From the NCBI GenBank assembly GCA_950295325.1, contig OX485803.1, positions 10,416,001 through 10,480,000 of the forward strand: a stretch of 64,000 nt of DNA, read 5' to 3'. Shown one piece after another: positions 25,701 to 39,451 of this stretch; the first letter of the stretch is position 1; each line of letters begins with the position of its first letter. This DNA is from Polytrichum commune. Lineage: Eukaryota; Streptophyta; Polytrichopsida; Polytrichales; Polytrichaceae. Both the position numbers and the translations under genes were made by a program. The notes beneath the pieces were generated by a model. That model ran no database searches. It saw only the letters and a list, made by a program, of their open reading frames with translations, and was not told the origin of the DNA.

Positions 25701-26974
25701 AGCTAGATAGTAGGTCATAAATTTTCAAAGGGCATCAAGATTCTAAAAAGGAACCTTCAGATTTAAACTATGTAATGTACTAGAACTTGTTCAAATTGAA
25801 ACCCCCCCCCTCCCCCCTATTCTTTATAACTGAGAATTGATTTGTCTTTGAACTAAGTTGCTATGCATGTTGGGCATTGCTCAACTGATTTATTTAGCTA
25901 AACAATAAAGCACTCCTATCGAGCTATGAATGCTTAAGAATATGTCATCCATGGTCCACGCCTCAATGTTCATACCAAAATTTACTAGTCATGCCCATGT
26001 GGTTGCCCGCAACTTGCTTGAACATATGAAACTATGGACGAAATCAACTCTAGCAATGTTAGTAATCCTTCGAGTCATGAACCCTTCTCAGACATTGGGA
26101 ATGTTCCTTGCTCCCATCTCATTGGTTATGCATCACATCTCCTAGTGTGTTACGCATCACAACTCCTAATGTGTTATGCACCATATCTACAAATGTGATT
26201 TGCAACAAAATTAACGGATATGAACTTGTTAGGGCGCACAACTATTTCATACAAATCATGTTTGTAATCGAGTGACCTTCCTCTTCAGGCATGTGATGCC
26301 AAGATTCTATAGCTTGATGCACGCACCCTCTTGTTTTGTGCATGTACTCACATGATCCGTAGGTTGTGTATAAGTATTCTTGATCGCACTCAATTTTATA
26401 ACGTATTGGAAGTTGATGTGGTGTTATGGGATTTTGCTATGTATGATGATTATGTTGATTCACTACAATCTACCATTCATATCAGTGTAGACCCAAGATT
26501 GTTTTGTACCCATTTGATTGGATCATCACTTATGAGTCTTATGAATCTGTAATCGGTTAGTTAATCCAACCGGTTTTATAATGCGTGCTTGTTGAATATA
26601 ATAACATATTGATTTGTTGAATTTTGTGGTAGTAGCACAATTGATCAAGACATGGCGAGAAACATGTTATGGTTTGCGCAAAGCAATTACAATTATCATT
26701 ACATAATAATCAACTTCATGGACATTAAACCCAATTACAAGACAAACAACAAAGATGCTAGATCTAATCCAACTGCCTTACTCTAGCATTCTACATGTGA
26801 TTCCATCCAAGGATGGTCAACAATCTAGTTCTCGAATCTAGTGGCATAGTCATCTTTCTTGTTCAAGGACAAAACATAGTACTCAAAACATGGAAGTAGC
26901 AACTTTGATTATGAGAATATACTTTTAGCTTACCTTTTATCCCTTAAGGAAATTCAAGCAATCAATGGACATTG
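22738..26974. other. AT-rich gene-free DNA
   Basis: Apart from the small hAT-type MITE at 23319-23423 I see no supportable gene. 22946-23045 belongs to a dispersed repeat also present at about 40.0-40.1 kb and 41.17-41.27 kb. The longest frame (25260-25637, 125 codons) has no recognisable domain and sits in sequence without exon-like context. 23830-24060 begins 'acactagtagaaaaa', which recalls CACTA element ends, but I found no partner end. Confidence 0.45.
23319..23423. mobile_element. hAT-type MITE, short copy
   Basis: 105-bp element with inverted ends cacggggaggtcactccatt / aatggagtgacctccctgtg. A perfect 8-bp direct repeat TGTTGGAC lies at both edges (23311-23318, 23424-23431), the target size of hAT elements. 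It shares its ends with the element at 26975-27381. Confidence 0.88.
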
Positions 26975-27381
26975 CACGGGGAGGTCACTTCATTGTCAAG
27001 CTGACACCATGTGCGGACAAAGTTTGCTACCCCTATATTACATGCCATATATAATTTTAAAATTTATGATATTTTCCTACATATACATAACCATTGATAG
27101 TATCTTTTGTATATATTTTTGAAATTTTTAGTCATCTTTAATTTTTAGTAATTGTTTTAGTTCAATTATGTGTCATTCTAGTTAGAAACGGTATGTTTTA
27201 TGAAAAAAACAAATCATCAAATTTAGTTACCACTTTTAACTGTGTCATAGGTACTGTGTATATCTACTCACGAATTTTTTTTGATAATATTTTGACCCAT
27301 TTTGGTGGTGCAACTTACCAAAAGAAGATATTTTTTGGTCGCACGTGGTGTTCAACTTGACAATGGAGTGATCCCCCCGTG
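26975..27381. mobile_element. hAT-type MITE, long copy
   Basis: 407-bp element with ends cacggggaggtcacttcatt / aatggagtgatccccccgtg. A perfect 8-bp direct repeat GGACATTG flanks it (26967-26974, 27382-27389). The middle is AT-rich and non-coding, and unrelated to the 105-bp copy except at the ends. Confidence 0.88.
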
Positions 27382-27799
27382 GGACATTGGCATTGGAAAC
27401 TACATTGTTAACCATGGAACTCCTCAAATACAATAAATTTGATATATTTTAAACAAATTAAACTTCGAGTTGAATGGAAATTGATCTCCTCATTATTTTA
27501 CAAAAAATGAATCACTTGCATTCACGCAATTCAATAGGTACTAAAAACACTTCAATACCAAAATTTGACAATTTAGTAAGGACAAGGAAAAATCAATAGT
27601 AGGAACAATGCAAAAGATGTGGAGCACCAAAGGAGGATAATTTGAGATGTTTCAATATATAAAGAAACTCCAGGAAAATAATGAAATTCTTTACATCCAT
27701 TGTAGAAACAACGAAAAAAAATGTGCATGTGTAGTAAGCCACATATCAAACCACACTTCGTCATAAATGGCATCACTGATACCCTCATCGCCAAAGTGT

Positions 27800-28290
27800 A
27801 GCCCAAGCACAAGAACACCGCAATTGCTCAAACAACAACACTTGTGATCATTAAGAGAACTCTTGCACAACTTCATTGTGAGAAGGCAAACACAAGAACG
27901 CCTCAATTGTTCGAGAACAATGATCATAAACATAACTCCACAAGAAAGTGAACACAAAAATGCCACCACAACTTGAGCAAGAGATCATATTGCCACAAAA
28001 ACATAACCCAAAAACAATGCCTACGATGATGGAAACAATGCTAGCAAAACTCTCTGCAAGAATGTGAGCACAAAATCGCCGCCACAACTTGAGCACAACA
28101 ACATATTATCCAATACGCAACCAAACAACAACGCCTATGACAATGAAAACAACGCTAGCAAAAGTCATTGCAAGAATGTGAGCACAAGAATGTCGCAACA
28201 ACAAGGTCACAACAACGTCGAAACAAAAACAACAACAATATTGTCTCAATTGGTAACCAAAATCTCTCGAAACAAGAGTTCATGATTGCG
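27800..28290. repeat. Tandem repeat, about 117-bp unit
   Basis: The phrase 'gcaagaatgtgagcacaa' recurs near 28057 and 28172. Each unit carries 'gcc(a/g)ccacaacttgagca', 'acaa(t/c)gcctac/t' and 'aacaa(t/c)gctagcaaaa'. At least two clear units and flanking partial ones. The strand is A/C-rich, which produces long spurious frames on both strands. Confidence 0.65.
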
Positions 28291-28927
28291 GACCACCAAA
28301 ACACAACTATAGACTCTGTGGAAGTGCATGAGCACAAACAACGTGCTAAGCCATTAATTACTAACAAAAAAAATGATGCCTCATCAAGAAAACAAATATG
28401 CAAGGAATGTAATGATTCCTTTTAATGATACCAAACCCTCCCCAAACCTAAGCTACCACCCAGGTCCAAAAAACCCTTAAAAAATCAAGCTAGTTGTCAC
28501 ATCAACAATAACATGGCCCACATGCCCCCCCCTGCCCCCCCTACCACCATACACTGCAACCTGGCACTTGGAGGTTGGCACGACATAGAATCTAAACCCT
28601 TGCAATGTCCAATCATGTACAATATCAAACACTACCGTAGGTTCATAGCTGGTTCGACAGAAAACAATTCTAAAAATAGATGCCAAAAACTTTGGAATAT
28701 TATTGGCATTTTTTGCCGAATATGAAATTAATTATTTTTCAAAATTTCCAAAAAGTAAGAAATTTTTACTTCTCACTAAAGTTTTACTTACAGTGGAAGC
28801 ATATGTGAATTTTGAAAGAGAGAAGGTGCTCCTTTTGTAATCAAGCTCACTTACATTAGTCCACAAAGAATATGGGTTAAGAAGTAGCAAGACTCTAGGT
28901 GAGGCTTTTCAAATGTGTTGTACACAA

Positions 28928-29255
28928 ATTTTTGGAGTCCAATTGAGCATAGAAGATGAAGTTTTATAGAATTTTGTCCAACTAACAAAAGTTGAGAAAT
29001 CAATCCTTCTTCCACCTCCAACAAGTTTTGTGTCAAAATAAGTCTTTATGCAAAAGATATGGACAAAACATTGCAGCCGTGTAAAGATCAAAAAATTAAA
29101 ATGCGTTCATAACAGTTTTTCGGAGCTCATTTGTGCATAGAAGATCAACTTTTTTGGAATTTTGTTGGTCTAAGAAAAGTTTAGAAATCAAGTAATCTTT
29201 CACCTCCAACAAATTTTATGTCATTTGAAGACTCTGTGCAAAAGTTATGCGTGTT
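28928..29255. repeat. Diverged direct duplication, offset about 190 bp
   Basis: Two copies share 'gcatagaagat', 'gaattttgt', 'agaaatcaa', 'cacctccaacaa' and 'tgcaaaag(a/t)tatg' in the same order. No coding content seen in either. Confidence 0.5.
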
Positions 29256-29505
29256 ATAAAAATGAAGTCTAACTCGGTGCTTCACCTCAAAGTTTACATA
29301 TCCCATATGCATTGTTGAACACAACTCCACTCTACTTGCATAAAGCACAGAGCATTCTCAACTCTTCACTCACATCTTACTTGTCATTCAATGCAAGAGA
29401 GATGTACAAGATATAAGCTTAAATAGAAGATAGAAAATGAATTTAAGCCGAAAATTTAAAATTGAAAGAGAAAGTTGCCGAAAATATGAATATTCTATTT
29501 TTAGG

Positions 29506-29611
29506 TATCGAACCGACTTTTTGAAATTTAATTAATTATTCGGCTAACATGTATCGAACCGACTTTTTGAAATTTAATTAATTATTCGGCTAACATGTAT
29601 CGAACCAGCTA
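29506..29611. repeat. 46-bp direct repeat, two full units plus a partial
   Basis: 'tatcgaaccgactttttgaa' followed by 'atttaattaattattcggct' and 'aacatg' starts at 29506 and again at 29552. A third start (tatcgaacc) is at 29598. The two full copies are identical over the whole 46 bp, so the duplication is recent. Confidence 0.85.
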
Positions 29612-29746
29612 TGAACCTACGGGTAGTCACGCCATTATTGTATGTAATCAAAATCTACGTGGGTTGTCCTATTGGGCTCACTGTAATGGCGCTCCTAACA
29701 CTCATTACCTAGTAACTTTGACATGTTGTCAATTCCCATGGTTTAA

Positions 29747-30274
29747 GGGCCTGTTTAGACTTGGGGCCAAGGCCATTGTGAACGAAGGCCAATATGTCCC
29801 ATGTGGCATGCAAATTGGCCCCCAAGGCCATTAATAAGAAAGTAACCTAACTCCATTCATTGCTTTCATGTGTAAACCTATTTAGGTGGGGTTGGGGCCA
29901 TTTGGAGGCTGCAATTATGAGAGGGTTATGAGAGGTTCCAATGTACTCATGAACTATTCTATGGATAATGATTAAAGTATAATAAATTTAGAATTTCTCC
30001 CCTCCTATTCAATGCTCAAAGAATAAACTACTACAAGCAAATAAAAGCTCTGACAATGGCCTCAACTAGAGGGAAAGAGTCCACAAGGTTGGGAGCTCTA
30101 TCTTCCAAGGCTTGAGGCCATTGTCATGATGAATAAAATAATTTATATGTTGATTGGCCCCAACTCATGGTGTAAACTTGAAGAGGCGAGTCCCAGCCTC
30201 TTTACCAATGAGAGGAGTGGATTTCTTTCACCCCAACCCATTTTTGAGCCTTGACTCCAAGTCTAAACCCGCCC
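29747..30274. mobile_element. PIF/Harbinger-type MITE upstream of VPS33
   Basis: Starts gggcctgtttagacttgggg and ends with the inverse tccaagtctaaacccgccc. TAA lies at both edges (29744-29746, 30275-30277). This 'GGGCCTGTTTAGA'-like end is typical of plant PIF/Harbinger MITEs. It ends 280 bp before the VPS33 start codon, so it is likely in the promoter or 5' leader. Confidence 0.85.
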
Positions 30275-30554
30275 TAAGAGTTCATGTGACATGTATATCT
30301 AGGTGGCACACACAATTCGCTGAGGTGGAGAATCCACGTCCTCAGTCCTTTGTCGAAGGCAAATGCTCGACTCAATTGTCTCTCTCTCGTTGCGCAAAAC
30401 CCCTGTTGCTTGATACGCTTCACTGTGATCGCTGCGACAACATTTGAAGACAAAGAAGGGCAGATACATAGATCTTTGGCTGAAACCCTAATCGTATTGC
30501 TGGAGCCCTCGCACCACTTGTCTTCGGACGCAGCGAAGACGAGACGCGACAGCC

Positions 30555-33500
30555 ATGGCGCAGCTGCCGAGTCTCGACAACGCTCCGGTCAATCTCACGA
30601 GTCTCAGGTGTGTTATTTTTCCACTTCATGATGGTATTGCATTCTCAAGTGATTTCCATTATCTGATTGATTGCATTTTTTTGATGATTTTGTGGTCAGG
30701 GAGCAGGCGCAGAGGGATTTGGGAGAGGTTCTCGATTCTGTAAGTGATTCATTATCTCAGGCATATGCAACTGTATTGGTTCGTGATCTTGAAGCGATCT
30801 GCTAACTCAAGAGGCTCGTGGATGATCAAGTATCATAAAATTGACATAATAACTGAACTTTGGACGCATTCTCCATTATATCTGAACTCCTGTATTGTGG
30901 TGGCCGTAAATGGTGGTCCCTATTGTGATGAGATGGATCATACTGAGGAAATTGATGCAAATTACATGTTGGATTGTAATCTGGATGTAGAAGAGGATTA
31001 GATACTACATCCTAGAGTTAATCAGGTTTATACAGAGCACTTTGATAGGACACCTCGCGTCAAGCCGAAAATTGCAAACTGCTGCTGTTGTCATCGATTT
31101 CTCAATTATATGCTGTTGAAATAGACTCCCTTTGTTAGTCCAATCAAGACAGGATGTGGTCATGGACAAGTGCTTCAGTATTGTCGAAATCGTTTGCCTA
31201 TTCGAGGCGGCTTCTTGGTATGAAGTTTGGAATGTGTACATTCTGGAAATTGTATTGGAGATATCTAAGTGCATAATGTTTCCATATTCAGATGCGTGGA
31301 AAGAAGGTGCTTGTGCTCGATCCCCAACTCAGTGGGCCACTTGCTCTTATTGCGCAAACATCTTTTCTCAAGGTATTGCCTTTCCACTCCCTTCACTTGT
31401 GTAGACTGCACAAATTATATTTGAGTTACCACCTTTTTCTACTTTTGAGCACTGTTAATGTGTGGCATCATTTCTGATGTTCCTTGCAGGAGCATGGAGT
31501 TGAGAATTTGTATTATGTATCAGCCGATTCTGTACCATCAGAAAGCAAGAATGTAATTTATTTAGTACGGCCTCGCATCCCGCTTATGAGACAAATTGCA
31601 ACTCACATACAACAGGACAATCGTCAACAGTTGCAGAAAAGTTATTCTGTGTTTTTTATGCCTCGACGAACTATCAACTGTGAAAAGGTTCAGTTTGTGA
31701 AATCAATGAAACCCTATTATGCTTCCTATATTTAAGATGTAGTACCTTCTCCACCTCTCCAGGTCTTTGTTCCTCTTTGCATTCATTTCAAGGATGTTAT
31801 TGCAAACAGCAGTTTCTTATTCTTTTTTAGAGGGGGATTTACTGGTCTTGTATTAGAGAGTCTATTCTTTATTCAGTTGCTAGACAATGTTTTAGATTGC
31901 AAACAATGCTGGACCTTTTACTTTCCTACAATTAGTACAAACTTCTTGTTCTAATACTGAATCACAAAGGTTCCACATTTTCTGCGTGCAGCTGGTTATA
32001 TTAACCAGCTATGACTGGTATTTAGCCTCACGTTGAGATAAGAAGTCACTCTGTAATTTGTGGAATTCTAGAAAAGGTTTAGGATGTCTGAAATATTATA
32101 TTTACTTTCTGAGCTGACAGTCATCATCTAGCAGTCCCAGATAATCTGTATATAACAGTGTGGGAAGATGTTCCAGATAAAGTAGTTATTCTAATTTAGT
32201 TTTCACCATGTTGTAATCCTCTAGTGCCAGTCAATATACACATTATTGGAAGTTCTTTAGTAGCAGATTGATCTTTGATAAGCCCAAAGTTATTTTTGAG
32301 GTTGTGTAAACCATGCTTTCCAAGCCCAAGTGGGATAAAGCTGATGCACTACTTGATCTATCGCTCTATCTGAAGTAGGTGCTAGAGGAGGAAGGAGTTA
32401 TTACAAATCTCACCATTGGAGAGTATCCTCTCTACTTCATCCCATTTGATGAAGATGTGCTGTCTCTAGAGCTGGAGCGTTCTTTCAAGGTGCAATCTAC
32501 TTCCTCTGTTTTCTCATTTCCTGTTTCTATGGTTGTTATGGTCCTCCATAGAACTAACCTGAGTGGGCCTAAATTATTTTGCAGGAAATTAAAGTGGATG
32601 GGGATGCAAGTGCTCTGTGGTATGTTGCAAGGGCACTTACCAAGCTTCAGGTACATTATTCCCTCACTACTTCACCAACAAGACAGAGATTCAGAAGGTG
32701 TCTTTAGAAAGTGACATGTGACTATCTTGTCATGATTTGTGGCAGGATATGTATGGTGTCATACCTAACATCAAGGGGAAAGGCAAGACAGCTGAGAAAG
32801 TTGCGGATATTCTTAGCCGAATGCAGCGAGAGCAGCCCCCTCCTCTTCCTGCATCGGTATGTTGGTATACTATGTCCTACCTCAGGCATGTTGTTTTAGC
32901 CTTCTTGCTCAGACTGCTACCCAGATTTCTCTAGTTCCAATTTTCTCACGCCACTATGTTGGTGTTAATATGTGTTCTTCACTAGATTGGTAAGATGCAA
33001 GTAGTTTGCTGTTTGTGAATGAATGGTGTTTGTGAGCTTGTTCGTGACAGAACCCTCCGCTAGCCTGCGGGTGAAGAGACTCTTCATTTACGCTGCCTTC
33101 CTCAAGAAGCAGCGTTTGTATCTATATCTATCCATGTGGCTGGCTCATGATCCTTGTCTTTGTATCATGATGTATAGGCAAGACCTCCTGAGATAGACAC
33201 ACTTATCCTTCTTGACAGACAGGTACTATTGAGTTCTTCATCCCTTTCTGACTTTGGTTACTGTGAAGTCATTGTGATTTTTTTAATTCTGTTGACTGCT
33301 CTTAATATTTTCTAGTGCTCACTGTACTTACCCTGTATCAAAAGGGATTAGACATGTAAGTCATCAAGATTAGAGGAATCAAGTGAAGCAGATCATGACA
33401 GTTCATTTACCTTGAATTATGTTTTTAGCTCTTTTTGGGTTTTCGTGAACTATACAGCAAAGTTATGCTTTCTATAGTTCACATTTTCTTTTTGTGCTGA

Positions 33501-36500
33501 AGCTCAAAAAAATGATGATATGCCAGGTCGACTTGGTAACACCCATGTGCTCACAGCTTACCTACGAGGGCGTGATTGATGAGGTACCATGTCTTTCTTT
33601 CCTGTCTATTTTTCATAGTGTGACTTATTACCAGAGTGTAAGTCATGTGCTATTCATGATTTTTGAACTGCAATTTTTATTTATTTATTTTTAGACATGG
33701 TTTTGCATGTCTAGGTGTTAGGATTTTTGATAGTTCACATATTATTGGAAACTAGGAATATTTGTTTTACATACGTCGTGGTGTTGGACTGTAGTTCTTG
33801 CAAATCAACAATGGAGCAGTGGAGCTTGATCCTGTCATTATGGGAGTTCCACAAGGTAACTCACAGGCCAGCACTAAGAAAGTCAAAGTGCCACTTAACT
33901 CCAGGTATATCAATCCCAGATAAGGAACTGTACATCCTAAAATTAGTTATTAGTTATTAGTTATTATTATTATTATTATTAAATAATTAAATAATAATTT
34001 TGATTTCTTTCTGATATGAATGAGCAGGGCATGGTGTATTGTTTACTTAATTGTTTGAAATTGTGTATGCAGTGACAAATTGTACAGGGAGCTTCGTGAT
34101 CTCAATTTTGGAGTGGTGGGCCAGGTGAGAATGTGGTGGGCTGCTCTTTGGGAGTGCATCGTGCAATGTTGACGTGAACTTTAGCTTAAAAATGTCAACT
34201 TCTCAATTAGTTGTATTCTTGTCAAGTCATTGGTTTCCTCGCTCCTTTTGGAGTTCATCGGAATTTACATCATTGTTTCGATCCAAGTCTCCTCTATTTG
34301 TTGTTATGACTTTCTACTAGTGTCTGAGGTCCCAATTTCTTGCAAGTGAAGAGTTTCTCCCTGTCATTTCTTGTCATTACCTTCAGAACAGAAAGCCAAG
34401 AGTGTCCTGGAATTTGTGATGCTCTAGACCCCTGACATGTCTGGAAGGTGGCAGGTTTTACGGCAAAAAGCTGTGAGCATAAGACAGGACTACTCAGATG
34501 TCACGAGCACAGTAATTCTCTTTCCCTTGGCATTTGTGTTATTTCTTTCTATCTTGCAGAGAGTAGAGTTTGGAAAAGAATGATGAAATAAATCCTAACT
34601 GGATTTTCTCTTTTCTGAACAGCAAAACCAATCTATCTCGGACGTGAAGGACTTCGTCAAGAAGTTAAATGTCCTTCCTGAGATTACGGTAAGCATTGCC
34701 TCTCAAATTCACACCTTCATAGGAATCACCATGTCTTGTGAGCTTGTGATGGTGGCTGCTAGCTCTCTGACCTTAACCAACATATCTCAGGGTAATGCAC
34801 TGACTGCAAGTGCTGGACTCACATAAAATACTTGCTTGTCTACTCTGTACACTATTTTTCTTTCAAATGTTAACATCTTCTTATGGGCTGGACAGAGACA
34901 TGTAAATATAGCACAGCATCTCTCAACCTTCACAACAAAACCATCTTTTCTGAGTAGACTGAGTATTGAGCAAACTCTGGTCGAAGCCCAAAATTATGAT
35001 GGGTATGCTTCTGGACCAACATCACACCTGCCAGTTTTCTATGAATCTACTGTGTGATTATGTATCACAATATCATCGATTTGTTTTGTTGAAATGAAAC
35101 TCATCATAAGTTGATGGCAGGTCATTCACTTATGTAGAAGAGTTGATACATAGGCAAGAACCTCTTGTCAGTGTGCTTCGCCTTCTTGTCTTACTTTCTA
35201 TTACCAACAACGGCCTTCCTAAGAAACACTTCGACTATTTCAGGTGCAATCATATCTCCTCTGCTAAATGCCCACATTTCTGTTTCTTTTTGTGTTCCAA
35301 TTTCAGTACTCTGCAAATAAAACACTCCTGGCGAAGCAATGTTGTTATCCTTGGCATGAAAGAGTATCCCTAAACTTGTTTCTTGGTTAATTTTTTAGTT
35401 GTTGCCAAGTGAGCTTCTTTCCTTCTAATTTTTCCTGGAGGAAAAGAAGAGTTTCTGATGTGTATGCTCTTGAATTGGTGATTAACATGATCTCAGCTAC
35501 GTTATTCTTATTGCAGAAGGGAAGTACTGCATAGCTATGGCTTTGAGCATATGTTTACTCTGAGCAACCTTGAGAAAGCTGGCCTACTGACAAAACAAGT
35601 ATGTTTCAGCAATTCCTGAAAAATAGTTTGTAGGTATATTACCTCCCAAAAGATTGTTAAGTTATATCTGCTTAGGATTGGGTTGTACTGACTCATACCA
35701 GCGACTTTGACTTTTTATACATATGGATTGAATGTTGTATTTTATTACATTGCAGGAGGTAAAGAGTAATTGGCTTGCTATCAAGAAGGGACTCAAGTTA
35801 GTTCCAGAAGAAAGTGATGATGTGAAGTGAGTTCTTACCTTGCATTTCCTAGATCCAGTGTCTGTTCAATATGAAGTTTCAGGTGGCTAGATCTGTTATA
35901 ATTGCAAAGAACATGTTCAAGCAAATAATGTCGTTCAACAATCTTTTATTTCTTCACCAGATTCCTTGGATTGTAAAGAAAGTGTGACCTAAACACAAGG
36001 AAAAGTCTTACACACTTGACCTCTACTGAAGCTCTCTTTGAGATTCCCTTGGCATATTTAGAGTGATGTCTAATAAGAAGAGCAATGCAATGTTTGGTAT
36101 GGAGGTCCTAATCATGTTGGGTGCTGTTGAACAGTCCAAACGACATATCCTATGTTTTCTCAGGATATGCTCCACTCAGTATCCGGGTTGTACAATGTGC
36201 CCTTCGAGGGGAATGGTACGTGACTGATCAACTCAAGATTTATTCATATGATTCTTTGGAGGGTGAGTTAGGTACAAGGTGGACCTCTAAGGCAGTGATA
36301 AAAGCATTGTTCATTGTTATTCCTGCAGGCGACAATCTGAAATGTTAAAATTGCTTCCTGGATCAACATTTGAGAAGTTCGAGAAGAACCAGGTTTTTTA
36401 CACTCAAATTTGTTTGACTGTGGATGCCAACTGAGTGCACATACACTAAGTGAAGGATGCCCTTAAAGGGTGAAAGTGGTGTAGGTTAGATAGTTCTGCA

Positions 36501-37422
36501 CTGCTTTCCACAAACGTACTCCTGCATTTTCCTGGCGATCGAGTTTTAAACTTCTTGGGTGGATGTCTGATCCAGGAAGTAAATGTAGCTAAGCGGGAGA
36601 GCACATCACCTTCTGAAAGGTAAATGTTTGCTACATAATGTTGTGGTTCAAATTTACATTTTACTTGAACCCTGGCTCCACTTCAGTTTCAGGTCTTCTG
36701 CTATAATTCAGCAGCATTCTACTCATTAGTAACTGAAAGTCCTTCGTCTCAGGAACCAAAGTTTCACTACAATCTCAGTCTGAAGAAAGACGTTGGAAGT
36801 CATATGGTAGTGGTCACACCACTATGACAAATTTATGTTTTTAAAGAATATGCGTTATAAAGAAATAGCCATGCAGATGTATTGCATTTATACAACCTCT
36901 AACTAGAGACAACTCACGTTACATATATTAAGCATTGTAGTAGCAAAGGGGAGTTCTTTTTGAAAACACTGGAAACAGAGCAAATATGTATATAGTCTAG
37001 CTTGTTGCTCATTTGTTTATTATGGGTGGAGTGTAAACAGTGGTCCAGGAGGAGATGCCCACCGGCTTGTGGTCCTGGTTCTGTTCATTGGAGGTGTGAC
37101 ATTTGCAGAGATTTCTGCACTTAGATTTCTAGAATCTCAGGTGCGTTCAGACTCTTTCTTGATTTCCATGCACATAGCTTTGGTAGCTCTATAGCGGCGT
37201 TTCGCCACTGAGCTGCCAGGCCTTTTTACTCTTAGTTCAAGCATGTCTAGCTTAAGCAACGCTTGTGTTTTAACACGCATACTACATTGAAATGTGGTTG
37301 CCAACAGAGAATTTGTTTTGTTTCAGGAGGGCATGAAGTATGACTTTATTGTAGCAACAACAAAACTCATCACTGGTTCTAGCTTCCTCAAGAGCCTTGT
37401 TGATGACCCTTCAGCTCCATAA
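30555..37422 (+). CDS. VPS33: VPS33, SM-family subunit of HOPS/CORVET
   Basis: Sec1/Munc18 protein that holds SNAREs for fusion at the vacuole and late endosome within the class C core (with VPS11, VPS16, VPS18). Twenty-two exons join without a phase break: 30555-30607, 30700-30739, 31292-31372, 31490-31687, 32379-32489, 32585-32650, 32746-32856, 33178-33222, 33527-33583, 33795-33904, 34073-34124, 34455-34511, 34623-34688, 34896-35002, 35121-35243, 35517-35598, 35756-35826, 36135-36215, 36329-36392, 36576-36619, 37041-37140, 37327-37422. The product is 604 aa, close to plant VPS33 proteins (about 590-600). Landmarks: [137 protein letters not shown] in gccATGGCG context. The protein is soluble and membrane-associated through partners. 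No truncation or odd residue noticed. Confidence 0.97.
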
Positions 37423-39451
37423 AACAAACTGCACTCAAAACACACGGGTCACAAAGTTTTAGTGTATCCAATGCTGTTGTTTTTGTTCGTGGATGCTAAA
37501 GATTTTTTAGAAGCTGCATTGAATTATTACGTAGTCTTGATTATCTTCTGGAGAATGTAAACTAGCCACTGCAGTTTGTTCTAGTCTTCAGAATGGGTGC
37601 TTTGAAAGCAGGTAATTGTACAGCATTTTGTCTCATCTATGCACATGGTATTCTTATTAAGTGGGTTACTGTATTATCCTCAAGAAAGGTGATAAACAAC
37701 TCAGCTTTGACACTCTCTGGTCCATGTGCGTATTTATGCCTGTTCATATATCAAATTCTATGCATGTGTATTGGATAAAGTGTTTTGTAATAGGAAAGTT
37801 ATTTTCAGTGCACCCCAATATTTAACTGTGTTGCTTTCTATCGTATTCATGGACATTCAAGATAATTCTAGAATGATAAATTCTGAATTTAACATATTTC
37901 TTTGTTACAAGGCAGAGTTTAGTTCACCAGGCCACCTCAATTCATGTGTACACTCCAATCTTTGGGATTTACCTAATCTTGTATTGCGATTTATGTGGAT
38001 GGTTTTCAAGCATCTGAAGTTCTGCTCAACCAGATTCTCATAGCAACTTGCAGTGCATTAGAAGGGGATACTATGTGCTGCACTTTGACAAAATAGTTTT
38101 TCTAAACATTTTGTGTTCAGTAATTATGCGCACAAACAAATATAGCCGATAGTTTGTACATGGTTAGAACTTTGACTTGTAAATGGTTGAGCAGATTAAC
38201 TTGCATGTATTGCCATATATGTTAGATACTCTGGGATTAATAACTAAGGCTTTTGTTTCAAGTTCTCTAATTGCTCGCATGTTTAAACTTTGTGTACATG
38301 TTCCCTTTTGCACCACTGAAAGGGTTAAACTGACAGGGAGCAACAAGCGCAGGGAAGGACACTTGCATGTTGTACTTAACTTACTCATGCTGGACAACAT
38401 TCGAGCGGAATGGGATGGGCCGTCCCAGTCTTGCCATTCTCATTGGTTAGTTCCACACATCACCTGCAGCACATCATTATCCTTGAGAAAAACTAAGAAA
38501 ACTATGTCTAGGGGCTAGCACCCTGGGTACTGAAAAGAATGGCAAGTACATGCAGGAACCAGTAAAACCTAAAATAGGACACTCTGACCAACAATTCTCC
38601 CAATGAGAGGGAATTGTTGCACAAGAATGCACCACTCATACCATGCATTGTATAAACATGCTCCCTATGTTTGTGGGTAATTTGTTTGAAAAGTGACTCA
38701 ATAAATTGGGGGTCTTCGGAACTACTTGTGGTGTCAAAATATCCAAATAAAAGTATCATCCGACCTATCTACTATTTCAGGGCATTTTTTGTTGGATGCA
38801 TGAAGGGTACATTGTATGGAACAATATCCTCTCACTGTTTTCACCTTGACACATGTTATGGACACCACATTTCAGCTTGTGCAATCCAAGTTCAAATGCT
38901 AATGTAGGGAGAGTTAAGTATCCTTGCATATATACTACTGAGACTTAATGCAAAGTGAAGATGTCTAGGTTAACTACACTAACCATGTTATTTTGTGTCG
39001 ATTACTATTTGAAGTTACACAGACATTGACTAAAAGGTGTCTGATGTCCTTTAAAATGTACTTTAAAAGGTCCTTGAAAAGAAGTACATTCTTGCGATGT
39101 GGTAGATACAAAGTGTGTGGCCAATCGATTCCAACAAATAATATTGGTAGTGTGGAAAACCGCTATCAAGTAGGTTTAAGCATGCCCACATTAGGACCAA
39201 CAACATGCCCACAACAGAGGGAGAGTTTCCATCTTGCTAGGAGGTTTTGTCTTGTATATAGTGAAGTAAACATGCGAAGTTGCAAAACATTTTATCTAGT
39301 GAGATTATTGTGAGTAGAACAATTGACCTTATTGATAATAGTAAATTCAAGGACGAGGTGAACTTTCCTTATCAAGGGATACCTCATGTTGCCAAGGATT
39401 AGCCACTAGTCCTAGTGTGGGCATCCTATTAGTTGTCACAACATTTTTTTA
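37423..39451. other. VPS33 3' flank and gene-free spacer
   Basis: The first few hundred bases are probably the VPS33 3' untranslated region. Beyond it frames up to 111 codons occur on both strands but none has a domain or splice-consistent continuation. Confidence 0.4.

Noticed and set aside
27720-28430. Regular repeats that could suggest a CRISPR-like array
   Set aside because: Units are diverged, contiguous and about 117 bp without spacers, in a plant nuclear context: an ordinary tandem repeat.
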